A program made the translations under genes and the position numbers. A stretch of 64,000 nucleotides of DNA. Source: Aurantibacter sp034110465. Lineage in GTDB: Bacteria > Bacteroidota > Bacteroidia > Flavobacteriales > Flavobacteriaceae. The stretch spans positions 170,439 to 234,438 of the forward strand of contig JAWUZD010000012.1 in NCBI GenBank assembly GCA_034110465.1. The letters are read 5' to 3'. Positions 48,386-57,287 of this stretch are shown one piece after another. Position 1 is the stretch's first letter. Each line of letters starts with the position of its first letter. The notes beneath the pieces were generated by a model. The model saw only the letters and a program-made list of their open reading frames with translations. It did not search any database and had not been told where the DNA came from.

Positions 48386-51300
48386 ATGAAATTAAAATTA
48401 TTCTTTATTGCGTGTTTTATATTCGCAGTTTCTACACAAGCACAGTTTAATCCAGATGCTCCTTGGATGAAAACATTAAATATAGAATCTAGAACATTAG
48501 ACAATCCATTAAGATTTCAAGAAATTGTAGATGCTTTTAATGTCTATTGGGAAACTAGAGATCCTAATATTAAAGGAAGTGGTTACAAACCTTTTAAGCG
48601 TTGGGAAAACTATTGGAAAAACTTTGTTAAACCTGATGGAACGCTACCAACAACAAAAGAATTATATAATCAGTCTCAAGATATAAAAAATCAAAAAATA
48701 ACTCAAGAGAGCATTTTAATTGATGAAAGTAATTGGTTACCTGTTGGTCCTTTTACACATACAAATACTGGTTCTTGGTCTTCTGGACAAGGAAGAGTTA
48801 ATGTAATTATTAAAGACCCAATAAATAATAATACTTATTATGCCGGTGCACCTGCTGGTGGGTTTTGGAAATCTACAGACAATGGATCTACTTGGAACAC
48901 TTACACAGACAATTTAGATCAAATTGGTGTCTCTGGAATTGCTATAACAGGAAACACTATATATATAGCAACAGGTGATGATGATGCTGGAGATTCTTAC
49001 AGTGTTGGAGTTATGAAATCTACAGATGGTGGATTAACATTTCAACCGACTGGATTAAACCCTAATACATTTCCCAATATTGACAGTATGAACGATATCT
49101 ATATTAATCCAAATGATACAAGTATGCTTTGGGTTGCTACTAATGCTGGAATATACAAATCTATAGATGGAGGAGATAATTGGATTGTATGCACTGGGAC
49201 AGCTTTTAGAAATATGAAAGACATTAAAATAAACCCAACAAACTCTAATATTATTTATGGTGTTTCTCAAAACAGATTTTATAAATCTATAAATGCAGGA
49301 GATACATTTACAATAATAAGTTCTGGGTTACCCGTTAGTGATATTTCTCGTTTAGTAATTGATATAACAAAATCAAATTCTAATCTTGTATATTTATTAG
49401 CAGCAGATAATTCTAATGGGTTTAAAGCAATATATAAATCTTCTAATTCTGGTTCTACATTTACTACTGTTGCTGATTTGGCAAACAATGGAGATATATT
49501 TCAATCAACTCAATCTTGGTATGATTTAGCTTTTGCGGTTTCTGATACAAATGAAAACGAAGTTTATGTAGGAGTATTGAATATTTGGAAAGGAACAATA
49601 GGTACTACTCCTACTCAGTCCTCTTTTACTCAAATTAATAATTGGAATTCACCTAGTAGTTCTGCATATACGCATGCAGATATTCATTATTTAAGATTTT
49701 TTAATGGCGAATTATTAGCTGGTACAGATGGAGGATTTTATAAATCTACTAATGCTGGTTCTAGTTTTACGGATTTAACAGCGGGTATGCAAATTAGCCA
49801 ATTTTATAAAATATCGGTTTCTAAGCAAACTTCAGATAAAATGGTAGGTGGATTACAAGATAATGGCGGACATGCTTTTAGTAATAATAATTGGCAAAAC
49901 TACTATGGTGCTGATGGAATGGATACTGCTATAGATCCAAATAATTCTGATGCTTATTATGGGTTTACTCAAAATGGTGGTGGTTTATATATATCTAATA
50001 CAGCTGGAGCAACTAGTAGTGGAAGTATTGGAGGACCGGCTGGAGAAAATGGTAATTGGGTTACTCCTTTATTTATTAACAGTGAAAGTGAAATATATGC
50101 TGGTTACTCTAGCTTGTACAAAGTTATAAATGGAGCTTTTGTTTCGGTATCAACAGATTTTGGAACAAATATAGATAAACTAGAAATAGACGATATTAAT
50201 CCGGATAATATTTATGTAGCAACTAATGGGAATCTAAGAAAAAGTACAAATAGAGGTGTTAGTTTTTCAAGTATTGAATCATTTAGTTCTAATATTACAT
50301 CAATAGAAGTAAATAATTCAGACAGCTCTATAGTGTATGTTACAACTTCTTCTACAGTATATAAATCTACAGATGGAGGAAACAATTTCACAGATATATC
50401 TAATGGTTTACCAAACATTGTTAAAAATGTAATTAAACATCAAAATCTTCATTCTAAAAATCCTTTATATGTTGGAACAAGTTTAGGTGTATATAGATAT
50501 GATGACGACACTTTATTATGGGAACCATTTGAAATGGGTTTACCTAATGTTTCTGTAACAGACTTAGAAATTAATATTTTTGATGATAAAATTACTGCAG
50601 CTACTTATGGTAGAGGAGTATGGCAGTCTGTTATTCCTACAGAATTAGCAGTAAATGATGTAAAACTTATATCAATAGCTGGATTTTCTAACGAAATAAA
50701 CTGTGATACTAATATAAATCCAACTATAGAAGTTAAAAATAATGGAACTAACATAATAAATAGTGTAAATGTAATTTATACCGTAGATGGAACTCCTAAT
50801 AATTTTACATGGAACGGTTCTATAGCTTCTAATGTAACAACAACTATTACATTACCTACAATTTCTCTAGGAAGAGGTTTGCATACATTTAAAGCTAATA
50901 CAACAATAACAAACGATGCGTATGCAATAAATAACGATTCTGAAGAAAAAATTATTTATGCAACAGATTCTGGTTCTACAAACGTTGTTAATACTTTAGA
51001 AAATTCAACTCAAGAATTATTAGTTTATAATGAAGCTTCTACAAATCAATTATGGACTAGAGGAATTCCTTCTGGAGCTGTTTTAAATGATGGTAACACA
51101 GTAACAAATAATGTTTACGCAACTAATTTATCTGGAAATTATCCGGATGCTACTAAAAGTTTTATTATCTCTCAATGTTATGATTTAACAACAGTAACTG
51201 CCCCAGAATTAAAATTTGATATGGGCTTTGATTTAGAATTAGATTGGGATATAGTTTATGTAGAATATAGTTTAGATAATGGAATTAACTGGAATATATT

Positions 51301-51805
51301 AGGAACATCTTCAGATTTAAATTGGTATAATAGTAATACAACTCAAGGTCAAAATAATAGCTGTTATAATTGTCCAGGAGACCAATGGACAGGAACTAAT
51401 GCAAATTTAACTGAATACAAAAAAGACTTAACGGCATTTGCTTCAGAAACAAATTTTATGTTTAGAATAGTATTCCATTCTGATGAATCTGTAAATCAAG
51501 AAGGTGTTATTGTAGATAATATTGTAATTATTGGAAATGCATTAAGTACAGAAGAGTTTTCTTTAAATAGCCTAAATATTTCTCCTAATCCGTCAAATGG
51601 AATTTTTAATATTACGACAACAAAATCTTTAAATTTTAATTATACAGTTTCCGATGTAACAGGAAAATTAATAATTAAAGAAAATAATGTTAACACTACT
51701 AATAATATGTATCAAATAAACTTAGCTAATTATTCAAATGGAATATATTTCTTAAATATTATTTCAGATAAATCAACAATTACAAAGAAATTGATGTTAA
51801 AATAA
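48386..51805 (+). CDS. Large secreted beta-propeller protein with T9SS sorting domain
   Basis: 1139 aa with a signal peptide (LFFIACFIFAVSTQAQ). Residues about 130-750 hold at least eight Asp-box (BNR) units, such as GGFWKSTDNGSTWNTY, GVMKSTDGGLTFQ, GIYKSIDGGDNWI, GGFYKSTNAGSSF and TVYKSTDGGNNF, as in sialidase/VPS10-type propellers. A CARDB/Ig-like segment follows (about 760-870), then a jelly-roll-like region containing CYNCPGDQW. The C-terminal about 75 residues (NISPNPSNGIFNITTTKSLN ... YFLNIISDKSTITKKLMLK) form a type-A T9SS sorting domain. It is thus exported to the cell surface by the type IX system. No catalytic residues are identified; it may be adhesive or carbohydrate-binding. Confidence 0.9.
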   Translation: MKLKLFFIACFIFAVSTQAQFNPDAPWMKTLNIESRTLDNPLRFQEIVDAFNVYWETRDPNIKGSGYKPFKRWENYWKNFVKPDGTLPTTKELYNQSQDIKNQKITQESILIDESNWLPVGPFTHTNTGSWSSGQGRVNVIIKDPINNNTYYAGAPAGGFWKSTDNGSTWNTYTDNLDQIGVSGIAITGNTIYIATGDDDAGDSYSVGVMKSTDGGLTFQPTGLNPNTFPNIDSMNDIYINPNDTSMLWVATNAGIYKSIDGGDNWIVCTGTAFRNMKDIKINPTNSNIIYGVSQNRFYKSINAGDTFTIISSGLPVSDISRLVIDITKSNSNLVYLLAADNSNGFKAIYKSSNSGSTFTTVADLANNGDIFQSTQSWYDLAFAVSDTNENEVYVGVLNIWKGTIGTTPTQSSFTQINNWNSPSSSAYTHADIHYLRFFNGELLAGTDGGFYKSTNAGSSFTDLTAGMQISQFYKISVSKQTSDKMVGGLQDNGGHAFSNNNWQNYYGADGMDTAIDPNNSDAYYGFTQNGGGLYISNTAGATSSGSIGGPAGENGNWVTPLFINSESEIYAGYSSLYKVINGAFVSVSTDFGTNIDKLEIDDINPDNIYVATNGNLRKSTNRGVSFSSIESFSSNITSIEVNNSDSSIVYVTTSSTVYKSTDGGNNFTDISNGLPNIVKNVIKHQNLHSKNPLYVGTSLGVYRYDDDTLLWEPFEMGLPNVSVTDLEINIFDDKITAATYGRGVWQSVIPTELAVNDVKLISIAGFSNEINCDTNINPTIEVKNNGTNIINSVNVIYTVDGTPNNFTWNGSIASNVTTTITLPTISLGRGLHTFKANTTITNDAYAINNDSEEKIIYATDSGSTNVVNTLENSTQELLVYNEASTNQLWTRGIPSGAVLNDGNTVTNNVYATNLSGNYPDATKSFIISQCYDLTTVTAPELKFDMGFDLELDWDIVYVEYSLDNGINWNILGTSSDLNWYNSNTTQGQNNSCYNCPGDQWTGTNANLTEYKKDLTAFASETNFMFRIVFHSDESVNQEGVIVDNIVIIGNALSTEEFSLNSLNISPNPSNGIFNITTTKSLNFNYTVSDVTGKLIIKENNVNTTNNMYQINLANYSNGIYFLNIISDKSTITKKLMLK

Positions 51806-51824
51806 GACAATTAACATATTAATA

Positions 51825-51858
51825 AAAGCGCATTCATTAACTTGTAGTGCGTTTTTTT
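51825..51858 (+). terminator. Putative terminator of the T9SS protein gene
   Basis: Imperfect hairpin GCGCATTCA ... TGTAGTGCG followed by seven T residues, 20 bp after the stop codon. Confidence 0.55.
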
Positions 51859-51890
51859 ATGCACTAAACTTTGTAAATCTTTTATTTAAA

Positions 51891-53990
51891 ATGAAAACAA
51901 AATTAACCACAACACTTTTAGGTGCTTCATTACTGCTAACTTTTAGTTGCAAAAATGAGCCTAAGACAACAGAAAACCAAGACATTGCAGAAGTAGTAAC
52001 TGTTCCGGGAATTAATTTGGATTATATGGATAAAACCGTAAAACCAAACGACGATTTTTTTAAATACGTTAATGGAAAATGGCTAGAAAATAACGAAATT
52101 CCAGACGATAGATCGCGTTGGGGAAGTTTTGACGAATTAAGACAAATGACAGATGAAGATGCTTTAAGTATCTTAAAATCTGCTATGGGAACAAATAACG
52201 ATTTAGAAAAAATAAATGTTATTCCTGGATCAGATCAAGAAAAAGCGGTCTTTTTATTCCAAACTATAATGGATACGGTTTCTAGAAATAATCAAGGTAT
52301 TAATCCTATAAAACCTTATTTAGCAAAAATTGATGCTATTTCTAATTTAGAAGATTTACAAGCTTACTTAATAGAAATGGAGCCAATTGGTGGCGGACAA
52401 TTTTTTGGTTTTGGTGTAGGATCAGATGCTAAAGACAGTAATAAAAATGTAGCTTATTTAGGAACAAGCCGTTTAGGTCTACCAGACAGAGATTACTATG
52501 TTAAAGACGATGAAGATTCTAAAGAAAAGCGTGAAAAATATATAGCACATGTTTCTAGAATGTTACAGTTTTTAGGAGATTCTGAAGAAGCTGCAACTAC
52601 ACAAGCAAAACAAATTTTAGCTTTTGAAACTAAATTAGCAACACCTAAATTAGATAAAGTAGAATTAAGAGACGATCGTAAAACATACAATCCAACTTCT
52701 ATAACAGATTTACAAAAAATGGTTCCTGCAATAAACTGGAATGCATATTTTAACGGTATTGGTGTAAAACAATTAGATACTGTAATTGTATCTCAACCAA
52801 AATACCTAAAAGTTGTCAACTCTATTTTAGAAGAAGATAATGTAGATGTATGGAAATCTTTTTTACGTTGGTCTACATTTAACAAATCTGCTGGAAGATT
52901 AAGTACAGAAATAGAAAAAGCCAATTGGGATTTTTATAGTAAAACTTTAGGCGGAGCAAAAAAACAAAGACCTTTAGAAGAACGCGCTTTAGGAACTTTA
53001 AATTGGACTATTGGAGAAGCTTTAGGTAAATTATATGTAGATAGAATGTTTCCTGCTGAAGCTAAAGTTAAAGCAGAAAAAATGATTAAAAATGTTATTC
53101 TTTCTTTTGAAGGTCGAATTAAAAACTTAGACTGGATGAGTAAAGAAACTAAACTTAAAGCTATAGAAAAACTTAAAGCGACTACCGTAAAAATAGCTTA
53201 TCCAGATAAATGGAAAGATTACTCTGAGTTAGAAGTTGCTAGTGTAGAAAAAGGAGGAACCTATTTAAGTAATATGCTCAACGCTTCTAAATGGGACTTT
53301 AAAAAAGATTTAAATAAACTAGGAAACCCAGTTGATAAATCAGAATGGGGAATGGCACCACAAATTGTTAATGCGTATTTTAATCCAAGTTATAACGAAA
53401 TTGTATTTCCAGCAGCTATTTTACAACCACCATTTTATAATTACACGGCAGACGATGCTGTAAATTATGGAGGAATTGGAGCCGTAATTGGTCACGAAAT
53501 TTCGCATAGTTTTGACGATTCTGGTGCTAGATACGATAAAAATGGAAACCTTAATAATTGGTGGACAGACGAAGATTTATCACAATTTGAAGCCTTAGGT
53601 CAAGCTTTAGCAGATCAATATAGCGCTATAGAAGTTTTACCAGATGTAACTATTAATGGTGAATTTACTTTAGGTGAAAATATTGGAGATTTAGGTGGTG
53701 TTTTAGCAGCTTATGATGCGATGCAAATGGAATTTAAAGAAAATGGAAGACCAGAAGATATAGACGGATTTACTGCAGAACAACGTTTCTTTATGAGTTG
53801 GGCTACAGTTTGGCGTACAAAAATGAGAGATGATGCACTTAAAAATAAAATTAAAACAGATCCGCATTCTCCAGGAATGAATCGTGCTGTACAACCTTTA
53901 TTAAATATTGATTCTTTTTACGAAGCTTTTAATATTAAAGTAGGTGATAAAATGTACATTGCTCCAGAAGATCGTGTTAGAATTTGGTAA
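51891..53990 (+). CDS. M13-family (neprilysin-like) metalloendopeptidase, lipoprotein
   Basis: 699 aa. SPII signal LLLTFSCKN (Cys20). M13 motifs: NAYFNPSYNEIVFPAAILQPPF, zinc site VIGHEISHSFDD (His535, Glu536, His539), ligand Glu596 in GENIGDLGG, and the C-terminal block FYEAFNIKVGDKMYIAPEDRVRIW, where M13 proteins usually end CxVW or similar. It degrades peptides at the outer surface or in the periplasm. It starts at ATG 51891, monocistronic, with a hairpin after the gene. Confidence 0.93.
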   Translation: MKTKLTTTLLGASLLLTFSCKNEPKTTENQDIAEVVTVPGINLDYMDKTVKPNDDFFKYVNGKWLENNEIPDDRSRWGSFDELRQMTDEDALSILKSAMGTNNDLEKINVIPGSDQEKAVFLFQTIMDTVSRNNQGINPIKPYLAKIDAISNLEDLQAYLIEMEPIGGGQFFGFGVGSDAKDSNKNVAYLGTSRLGLPDRDYYVKDDEDSKEKREKYIAHVSRMLQFLGDSEEAATTQAKQILAFETKLATPKLDKVELRDDRKTYNPTSITDLQKMVPAINWNAYFNGIGVKQLDTVIVSQPKYLKVVNSILEEDNVDVWKSFLRWSTFNKSAGRLSTEIEKANWDFYSKTLGGAKKQRPLEERALGTLNWTIGEALGKLYVDRMFPAEAKVKAEKMIKNVILSFEGRIKNLDWMSKETKLKAIEKLKATTVKIAYPDKWKDYSELEVASVEKGGTYLSNMLNASKWDFKKDLNKLGNPVDKSEWGMAPQIVNAYFNPSYNEIVFPAAILQPPFYNYTADDAVNYGGIGAVIGHEISHSFDDSGARYDKNGNLNNWWTDEDLSQFEALGQALADQYSAIEVLPDVTINGEFTLGENIGDLGGVLAAYDAMQMEFKENGRPEDIDGFTAEQRFFMSWATVWRTKMRDDALKNKIKTDPHSPGMNRAVQPLLNIDSFYEAFNIKVGDKMYIAPEDRVRIW

Positions 53991-54017
53991 ATAAAATAGT
54001 TGTTATAATTATAAATA

Positions 54018-54052
54018 AAACCCAAACTTATTAAATAAGTTTGGTTTTTATT
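54018..54052. terminator. Bidirectional terminator
   Basis: CCAAACTTA (54022-54030)/TAAGTTTGG (54036-54044), flanked by A-rich and T-rich runs, between the convergent M13 and Zn-ribbon genes. Confidence 0.8.
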
Positions 54053-54400
54053 TTATTCGCGTTTTACTAAAGCAAAAAAATCGTTTTCTAAAGGTAAATA
54101 ACCTTGATTATAAACAAAGTAATATATTGTTCCCGCTTTAGTGGTATAAATGCTTGTAAAGAGGTTAAAATCAAAACCAAGCTGTAATAACTTACTTCGT
54201 GTTGTTTTTGTTTTCTGCTCTGGGTTTAATTGCTCTAAAATGCGCCAGTTTTTACGTAGTTTATTATTTGTATTTCTAATTAAATTTACGGCATCTTTAT
54301 TATTGCGGTTATTAGAGGTATTTCTGCAGCCATCACTACAGAATTTTTTATCTACTCTACCAATAATTCTATCGCCACATTCTGGACACATTTTTTGCAT
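54053..54400 (-). CDS. Small zinc-ribbon protein of unknown function
   Basis: 115 aa. N-terminal treble-clef-type ribbon CPECGDRIIGRVDKKFCSDGC (residues 5-25; four Cys in C-x2-C ... C-x3-C) is followed by a helical basic part (NTSNNRNNKDAVNLIRNTNN, KLRKNWRILEQL) and a beta-rich end (FTSIYTTKAGTIYYFVYNQGYL). I recall similar proteins as uncharacterised in Flavobacteriaceae. It starts at ATG 54400. Nucleic-acid binding is plausible but inferred. Confidence 0.7.
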   Translation of the reverse strand: MQKMCPECGDRIIGRVDKKFCSDGCRNTSNNRNNKDAVNLIRNTNNKLRKNWRILEQLNPEQKTKTTRSKLLQLGFDFNLFTSIYTTKAGTIYYFVYNQGYLPLENDFFALVKRE

Positions 54401-54425
54401 AGTCTAAATCGTGTTAATAATTAGT

Positions 54426-54929
54426 TTAATATAAAGTAACTCCAAACTTTTCAGACAATAAAATATCTAATTCTGTAAGTTCTTTTTTTAATTCTAAATG
54501 ATTTTGAGTTAAAGTAGCATCTAATTCTTTTTTACTAAATACTTTTTTTAGTTCCACCATTTTAAAATAAAAGGATTCCGATTTTAATTCAAAATCTAAA
54601 TCTTCTAACTTTTTCTCTATAGAAACACGAAGTTTTTTAGCATTATCTATAATATCTAAAGCTGTATCAAATTCTAGCTCTTTATTTTCTACAGATTTTA
54701 AAAGGCCACATTCAAATTTTCCGCATTGTTTAGGTCGTTCTGAATATATAGTACAACCATTACAATACTTTTTACAGGGTTGAAGAAAAAAGCCATTATC
54801 TCTTTCGTCTTCAATATCCATTATCTTTTTTAATCTTGGTAATTCTTCATTTTCTAGCTCTACAAAACCAATTAAAGTTCCGTCGCAACAAATTCCGCAA
54901 GGCAAACAAATATTAGATGAATCGCTCAT
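54426..54929 (-). CDS. YkgJ-family cysteine cluster protein
   Basis: 167 aa. The Cys cluster is NICLPCGICCDGTLIGFV ... FFLQPCKKYCNGCTIYSERPKQCGKFECGLL, the CxxCxxCC-like arrangement of UPF0153/YkgJ proteins, thought to bind a zinc or iron-sulfur centre. The rest is helical. The role is unknown. It starts at ATG 54929, 25 bp before the Zn-ribbon gene on the same strand, so the two may be cotranscribed. Confidence 0.82.
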   Translation of the reverse strand: MSDSSNICLPCGICCDGTLIGFVELENEELPRLKKIMDIEDERDNGFFLQPCKKYCNGCTIYSERPKQCGKFECGLLKSVENKELEFDTALDIIDNAKKLRVSIEKKLEDLDFELKSESFYFKMVELKKVFSKKELDATLTQNHLELKKELTELDILLSEKFGVTLY

Positions 54930-55144
54930 AGTTATTTTTTAAAATATTTGTTTATTATTTTTTAGTTTCTTAGAAAGAATAATTGTTAAAATTTTATTAC
55001 TTATATCCTGTGTTGTGCCATTTTTTTTTAAATTCAAGATACTCGGAATATAATAAAGTCCATTTTCGTTATAATACTTCAAGTTTTATACTGTCGTTTA
55101 TAGTAATTGTTTTTTGATTAATCATATTAATTTTTTATTCTGTT

Positions 55145-55546
55145 TTAATTTACACAAGAATTAATTATCCTGAAAAATTCAAGCAACTTTATTATATACC
55201 AAGTGGAAACCAAAACAGCGGTTATAATTCCAATCGGTTTAACTATGATATCTAAATAGTCAGAGATTTTTTCGGCTAATTTTTTTCTATTATAAACTTT
55301 ATGTTCAAATGTATAACCTCCATTATCTAAAAAAATAATTCCCTTGTATTTTATTCCATAATAACCTTCGGTTGTATGTTCATAAATATAACCATCGTCT
55401 AATAACATTTTAAACATCATATATGATTCCGATTTTTCAAAGTTCAGTTTTGCTTTTTCAACAATTCGGTCAGGTCTTTTTGGAATTTCTCCCATATTTT
55501 CAGACATATATTTTAAAATCGAATCTAATTTTTGATGTTTATCCAT
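55145..55546 (-). CDS. Small membrane-anchored protein of unknown function
   Basis: 133 aa. An N-terminal winged-helix-like part (KHQKLDSILKYMSENMGEIP ... MMFKMLLDDGYIYEHTTEGYYGIKYKGIIFLDNGG) is followed by a basic stretch and one C-terminal transmembrane helix (PIGIITAVLVSTWYIIKLLEFF). I recall such phage- or MazG-neighbour-like small proteins as common orphans in Bacteroidota; no function can be given. The 215 bp downstream and 207 bp upstream show no other gene. Confidence 0.6.
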   Translation of the reverse strand: MDKHQKLDSILKYMSENMGEIPKRPDRIVEKAKLNFEKSESYMMFKMLLDDGYIYEHTTEGYYGIKYKGIIFLDNGGYTFEHKVYNRKKLAEKISDYLDIIVKPIGIITAVLVSTWYIIKLLEFFRIINSCVN

Positions 55547-55783
55547 ATGGTTTTGTCAAATGTGGTACAACATCTTATATAATTAATTTATAAAATAATA
55601 ATAAGTTATACTATTCGTAAAAACTCCAATCTACAACATTTCCAATAAAATCAATACTAAAACCGACAACAAACATTTACAAACGATATTAAATACGTAA
55701 CAACCGACTAAACTTTTAATCCAGTCTCATCTTTGCAGTGTTGAATAGAACTAATGACATTCAATATATTAAAACCTTATCTT

Positions 55784-56119
55784 ATGAATACGTTAAGAAA
55801 CAAAGTACAGTTAATTGGAAACTTAGGAAACGATCCAGAAATTATTAATTTAGAGTCTGGTAAAAAAATGGCTAAATTCTCTATAGCTACAAATGAAAGT
55901 TATAAAAACACAAAAGGAGAAAAAATTGTAGATACACAATGGCATAATATAGTAGCTTGGGGAAAAACAGCAGATATTATTGAAAAATACGTTTCTAAAG
56001 GAAAAGAAATTGCTATTGAAGGTAAACTAACCTCAAGAAGTTACGACACAAAAGAAGGCGATAAGCGTTACATTACAGAAGTAGTTTGTAACGAAGTTTT
56101 ATTACTTGGTAAATCTTAA
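55784..56119 (+). CDS. ssb: Single-stranded DNA-binding protein, short form
   Basis: 111 aa OB-fold protein. Opening NTLRNKVQLIGNLGNDPEII, core KMAKFSIATNESYKNTKGEKIVDTQWHNIVAWGKTADI and closing GKLTSRSYDTKEGDKRYITEVVCNEVLLLG match SSB. It stops right after the OB fold (LLLGKS) and lacks the flexible linker and acidic DDDIPF-type tail that recruits replication partners. An upstream ATG at 55754 is in frame, but ATG 55784 gives the normal SSB start. It lies next to the candidate origin region. Confidence 0.92.
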   Translation: MNTLRNKVQLIGNLGNDPEIINLESGKKMAKFSIATNESYKNTKGEKIVDTQWHNIVAWGKTADIIEKYVSKGKEIAIEGKLTSRSYDTKEGDKRYITEVVCNEVLLLGKS

Positions 56120-56140
56120 AGTTTAAAAGTTAAATTATAC

Positions 56141-56180
56141 AAAAAGCATCAAGAGGTTTAAAACACTTTTGGTGCTTTTT
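56141..56180 (+). terminator. Terminator of ssb
   Basis: AAAAAGCATCAAGAG (56141-56155) pairs with CTTTTGGTGCTTTTT (56166-56180) with two wobbles, ending in a T-run. Confidence 0.75.
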
Positions 56181-56191
56181 ACTTTTAAAGA

Positions 56192-56244
56192 AATAGTTAA
56201 TTTTATAATTAATTGAAATAGAATTAATTATAAAATTAACTATT
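56192..56244. repeat. Perfect 23-bp-arm inverted repeat
   Basis: Left arm 56192-56214 (starts AATAGTTAATTTTATAATT) and right arm 56222-56244 are exact reverse complements with a 7-nt spacer GAAATAG. The arms contain only one G:C pair. It sits 18 bp before the DnaA box. Confidence 0.9.
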
Positions 56245-56261
56245 AAAACTCATTTTCAAAG

Positions 56262-56270
56262 TTATCCACA
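56262..56270 (+). promoter_or_regulatory. Consensus DnaA box
   Basis: TTATCCACA, an exact match to the classical DnaA box, in the gene-free region upstream of rpiB. Confidence 0.6.
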
Positions 56271-56854
56271 TATATATAATACATATTTACTTTTCTTTTA
56301 AAATTTAAAAAAACAATGTTGCTTATTATAGTCTGTTAATAGCGGTATAACTTTAGTTATAAATACTTGTTTTAAAAGTTATGGATTAAATCTTATCAAG
56401 AAGTTAACAATGGTATGTATACTTAAAGTGCTTAAAATTAAAGCTTTTATAAAAGCTATTAACAACTGTTAATAATGTTAACTAACAACTAATGTTTAAT
56501 AAGTATTTCTAAAAATTAGTTTAATAAACTATCTATTTAGGTCTAACAACTTCAATAAAATTAATGGCTAACTTTTTAGGTTTTAAACTTTCAATTTTTG
56601 ATTGGAATTTTAAATTTAGAAACCTAATAAAACTTTTAAAAAACCATCAACACTTATTAACAAGTAATAAAAAATAGAACGCAGACTTATTAACAATCTA
56701 TTTAAATCAAGCAATTATAGGTTTCAAAATTAAAATTCTCATTTAAGTAATTCTATTTAATATGGTTATACTTATTACTAATTGTTATTTTTGTTGTTAA
56801 TAACCTCAATCCTTAAATTTTATTTAAATAGAATTTAAAAACACAACTTATATT

Positions 56855-57286
56855 ATGACAATTTCTATAGGAAACGATCACGCAGGAACAGATTACAAAC
56901 AAGCTATTGTAAAATTATTAGAAGCAAAAGGTTTTATAGTAAACAATTACGGAACAGATAGTTTTGATAGCGTAGATTATCCAGATTTTGCACATAAAGT
57001 AGCTAAAGATGTAGATACTAAAAAAGTAGATTTTGGAATTTTAATTTGTGGTAGTGCAAATGGAGTAGCAATGACAGCTAATAAATACGCAAATGTTCGT
57101 GCAGGTTTATGTTGGACTAAAGAAATTGTAGGACTTATAAGACAACACAACAACGCAAATATATTATGTATTCCAGCGCGTTACACAGCAATTCCTCAAG
57201 CTTTAGAAATGGTAGAGGCCTTTTTTAATACAGAATTTGAAGGCGGAAGACACCAAAATAGAATAGATAAAATATCTTGTATGTAA
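56855..57286 (+). CDS. rpiB: Ribose-5-phosphate isomerase B
   Basis: 143 aa RpiB/LacAB-family isomerase interconverting ribose-5-P and ribulose-5-P. The N-terminus SIGNDHAGTDYKQAIVKLLEAKG carries the phosphate and substrate residues. DFGILICGSANGVAMTANKYANVRAGLCW is the active-site loop with the conserved Cys, and GLIRQHNNANILCIPARY is the family block. It starts at ATG 56855, and the CDF transporter starts 1 bp after its stop, so they are coupled. Confidence 0.94.
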   Translation: MTISIGNDHAGTDYKQAIVKLLEAKGFIVNNYGTDSFDSVDYPDFAHKVAKDVDTKKVDFGILICGSANGVAMTANKYANVRAGLCWTKEIVGLIRQHNNANILCIPARYTAIPQALEMVEAFFNTEFEGGRHQNRIDKISCM

Positions 57287-57287
57287 T

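Larger units (their letters stand above)
56181..56854. other. Gene-free AT-rich region with origin-like signals (candidate oriC)
   Basis: 674 bp without a supported gene. It has a consensus DnaA box TTATCCACA at 56262-56270. TTATTAACA occurs at 56654-56662 and 56687-56695 on plus, and as TGTTAATAA at 56467-56475 and 56795-56803. One-base variants are at 56334-56342 and 56456-56464. A 23-bp-arm inverted repeat lies at 56192-56244. The long AT-only runs would open easily. Origin function is inferred. Confidence 0.45.

Noticed and set aside
48800..50600. CRISPR array or DNA-level tandem repeats in the T9SS protein gene
   Set aside because: The recurring aaatctacagatggtgga-like DNA is divergent Asp-box coding sequence in frame, with no constant spacer length.
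56181..56854. Small coding genes in the gene-free region
   Set aside because: Frames are short, stop-rich and without ribosome binding or codon bias; the repeated 9-mers explain the region better.
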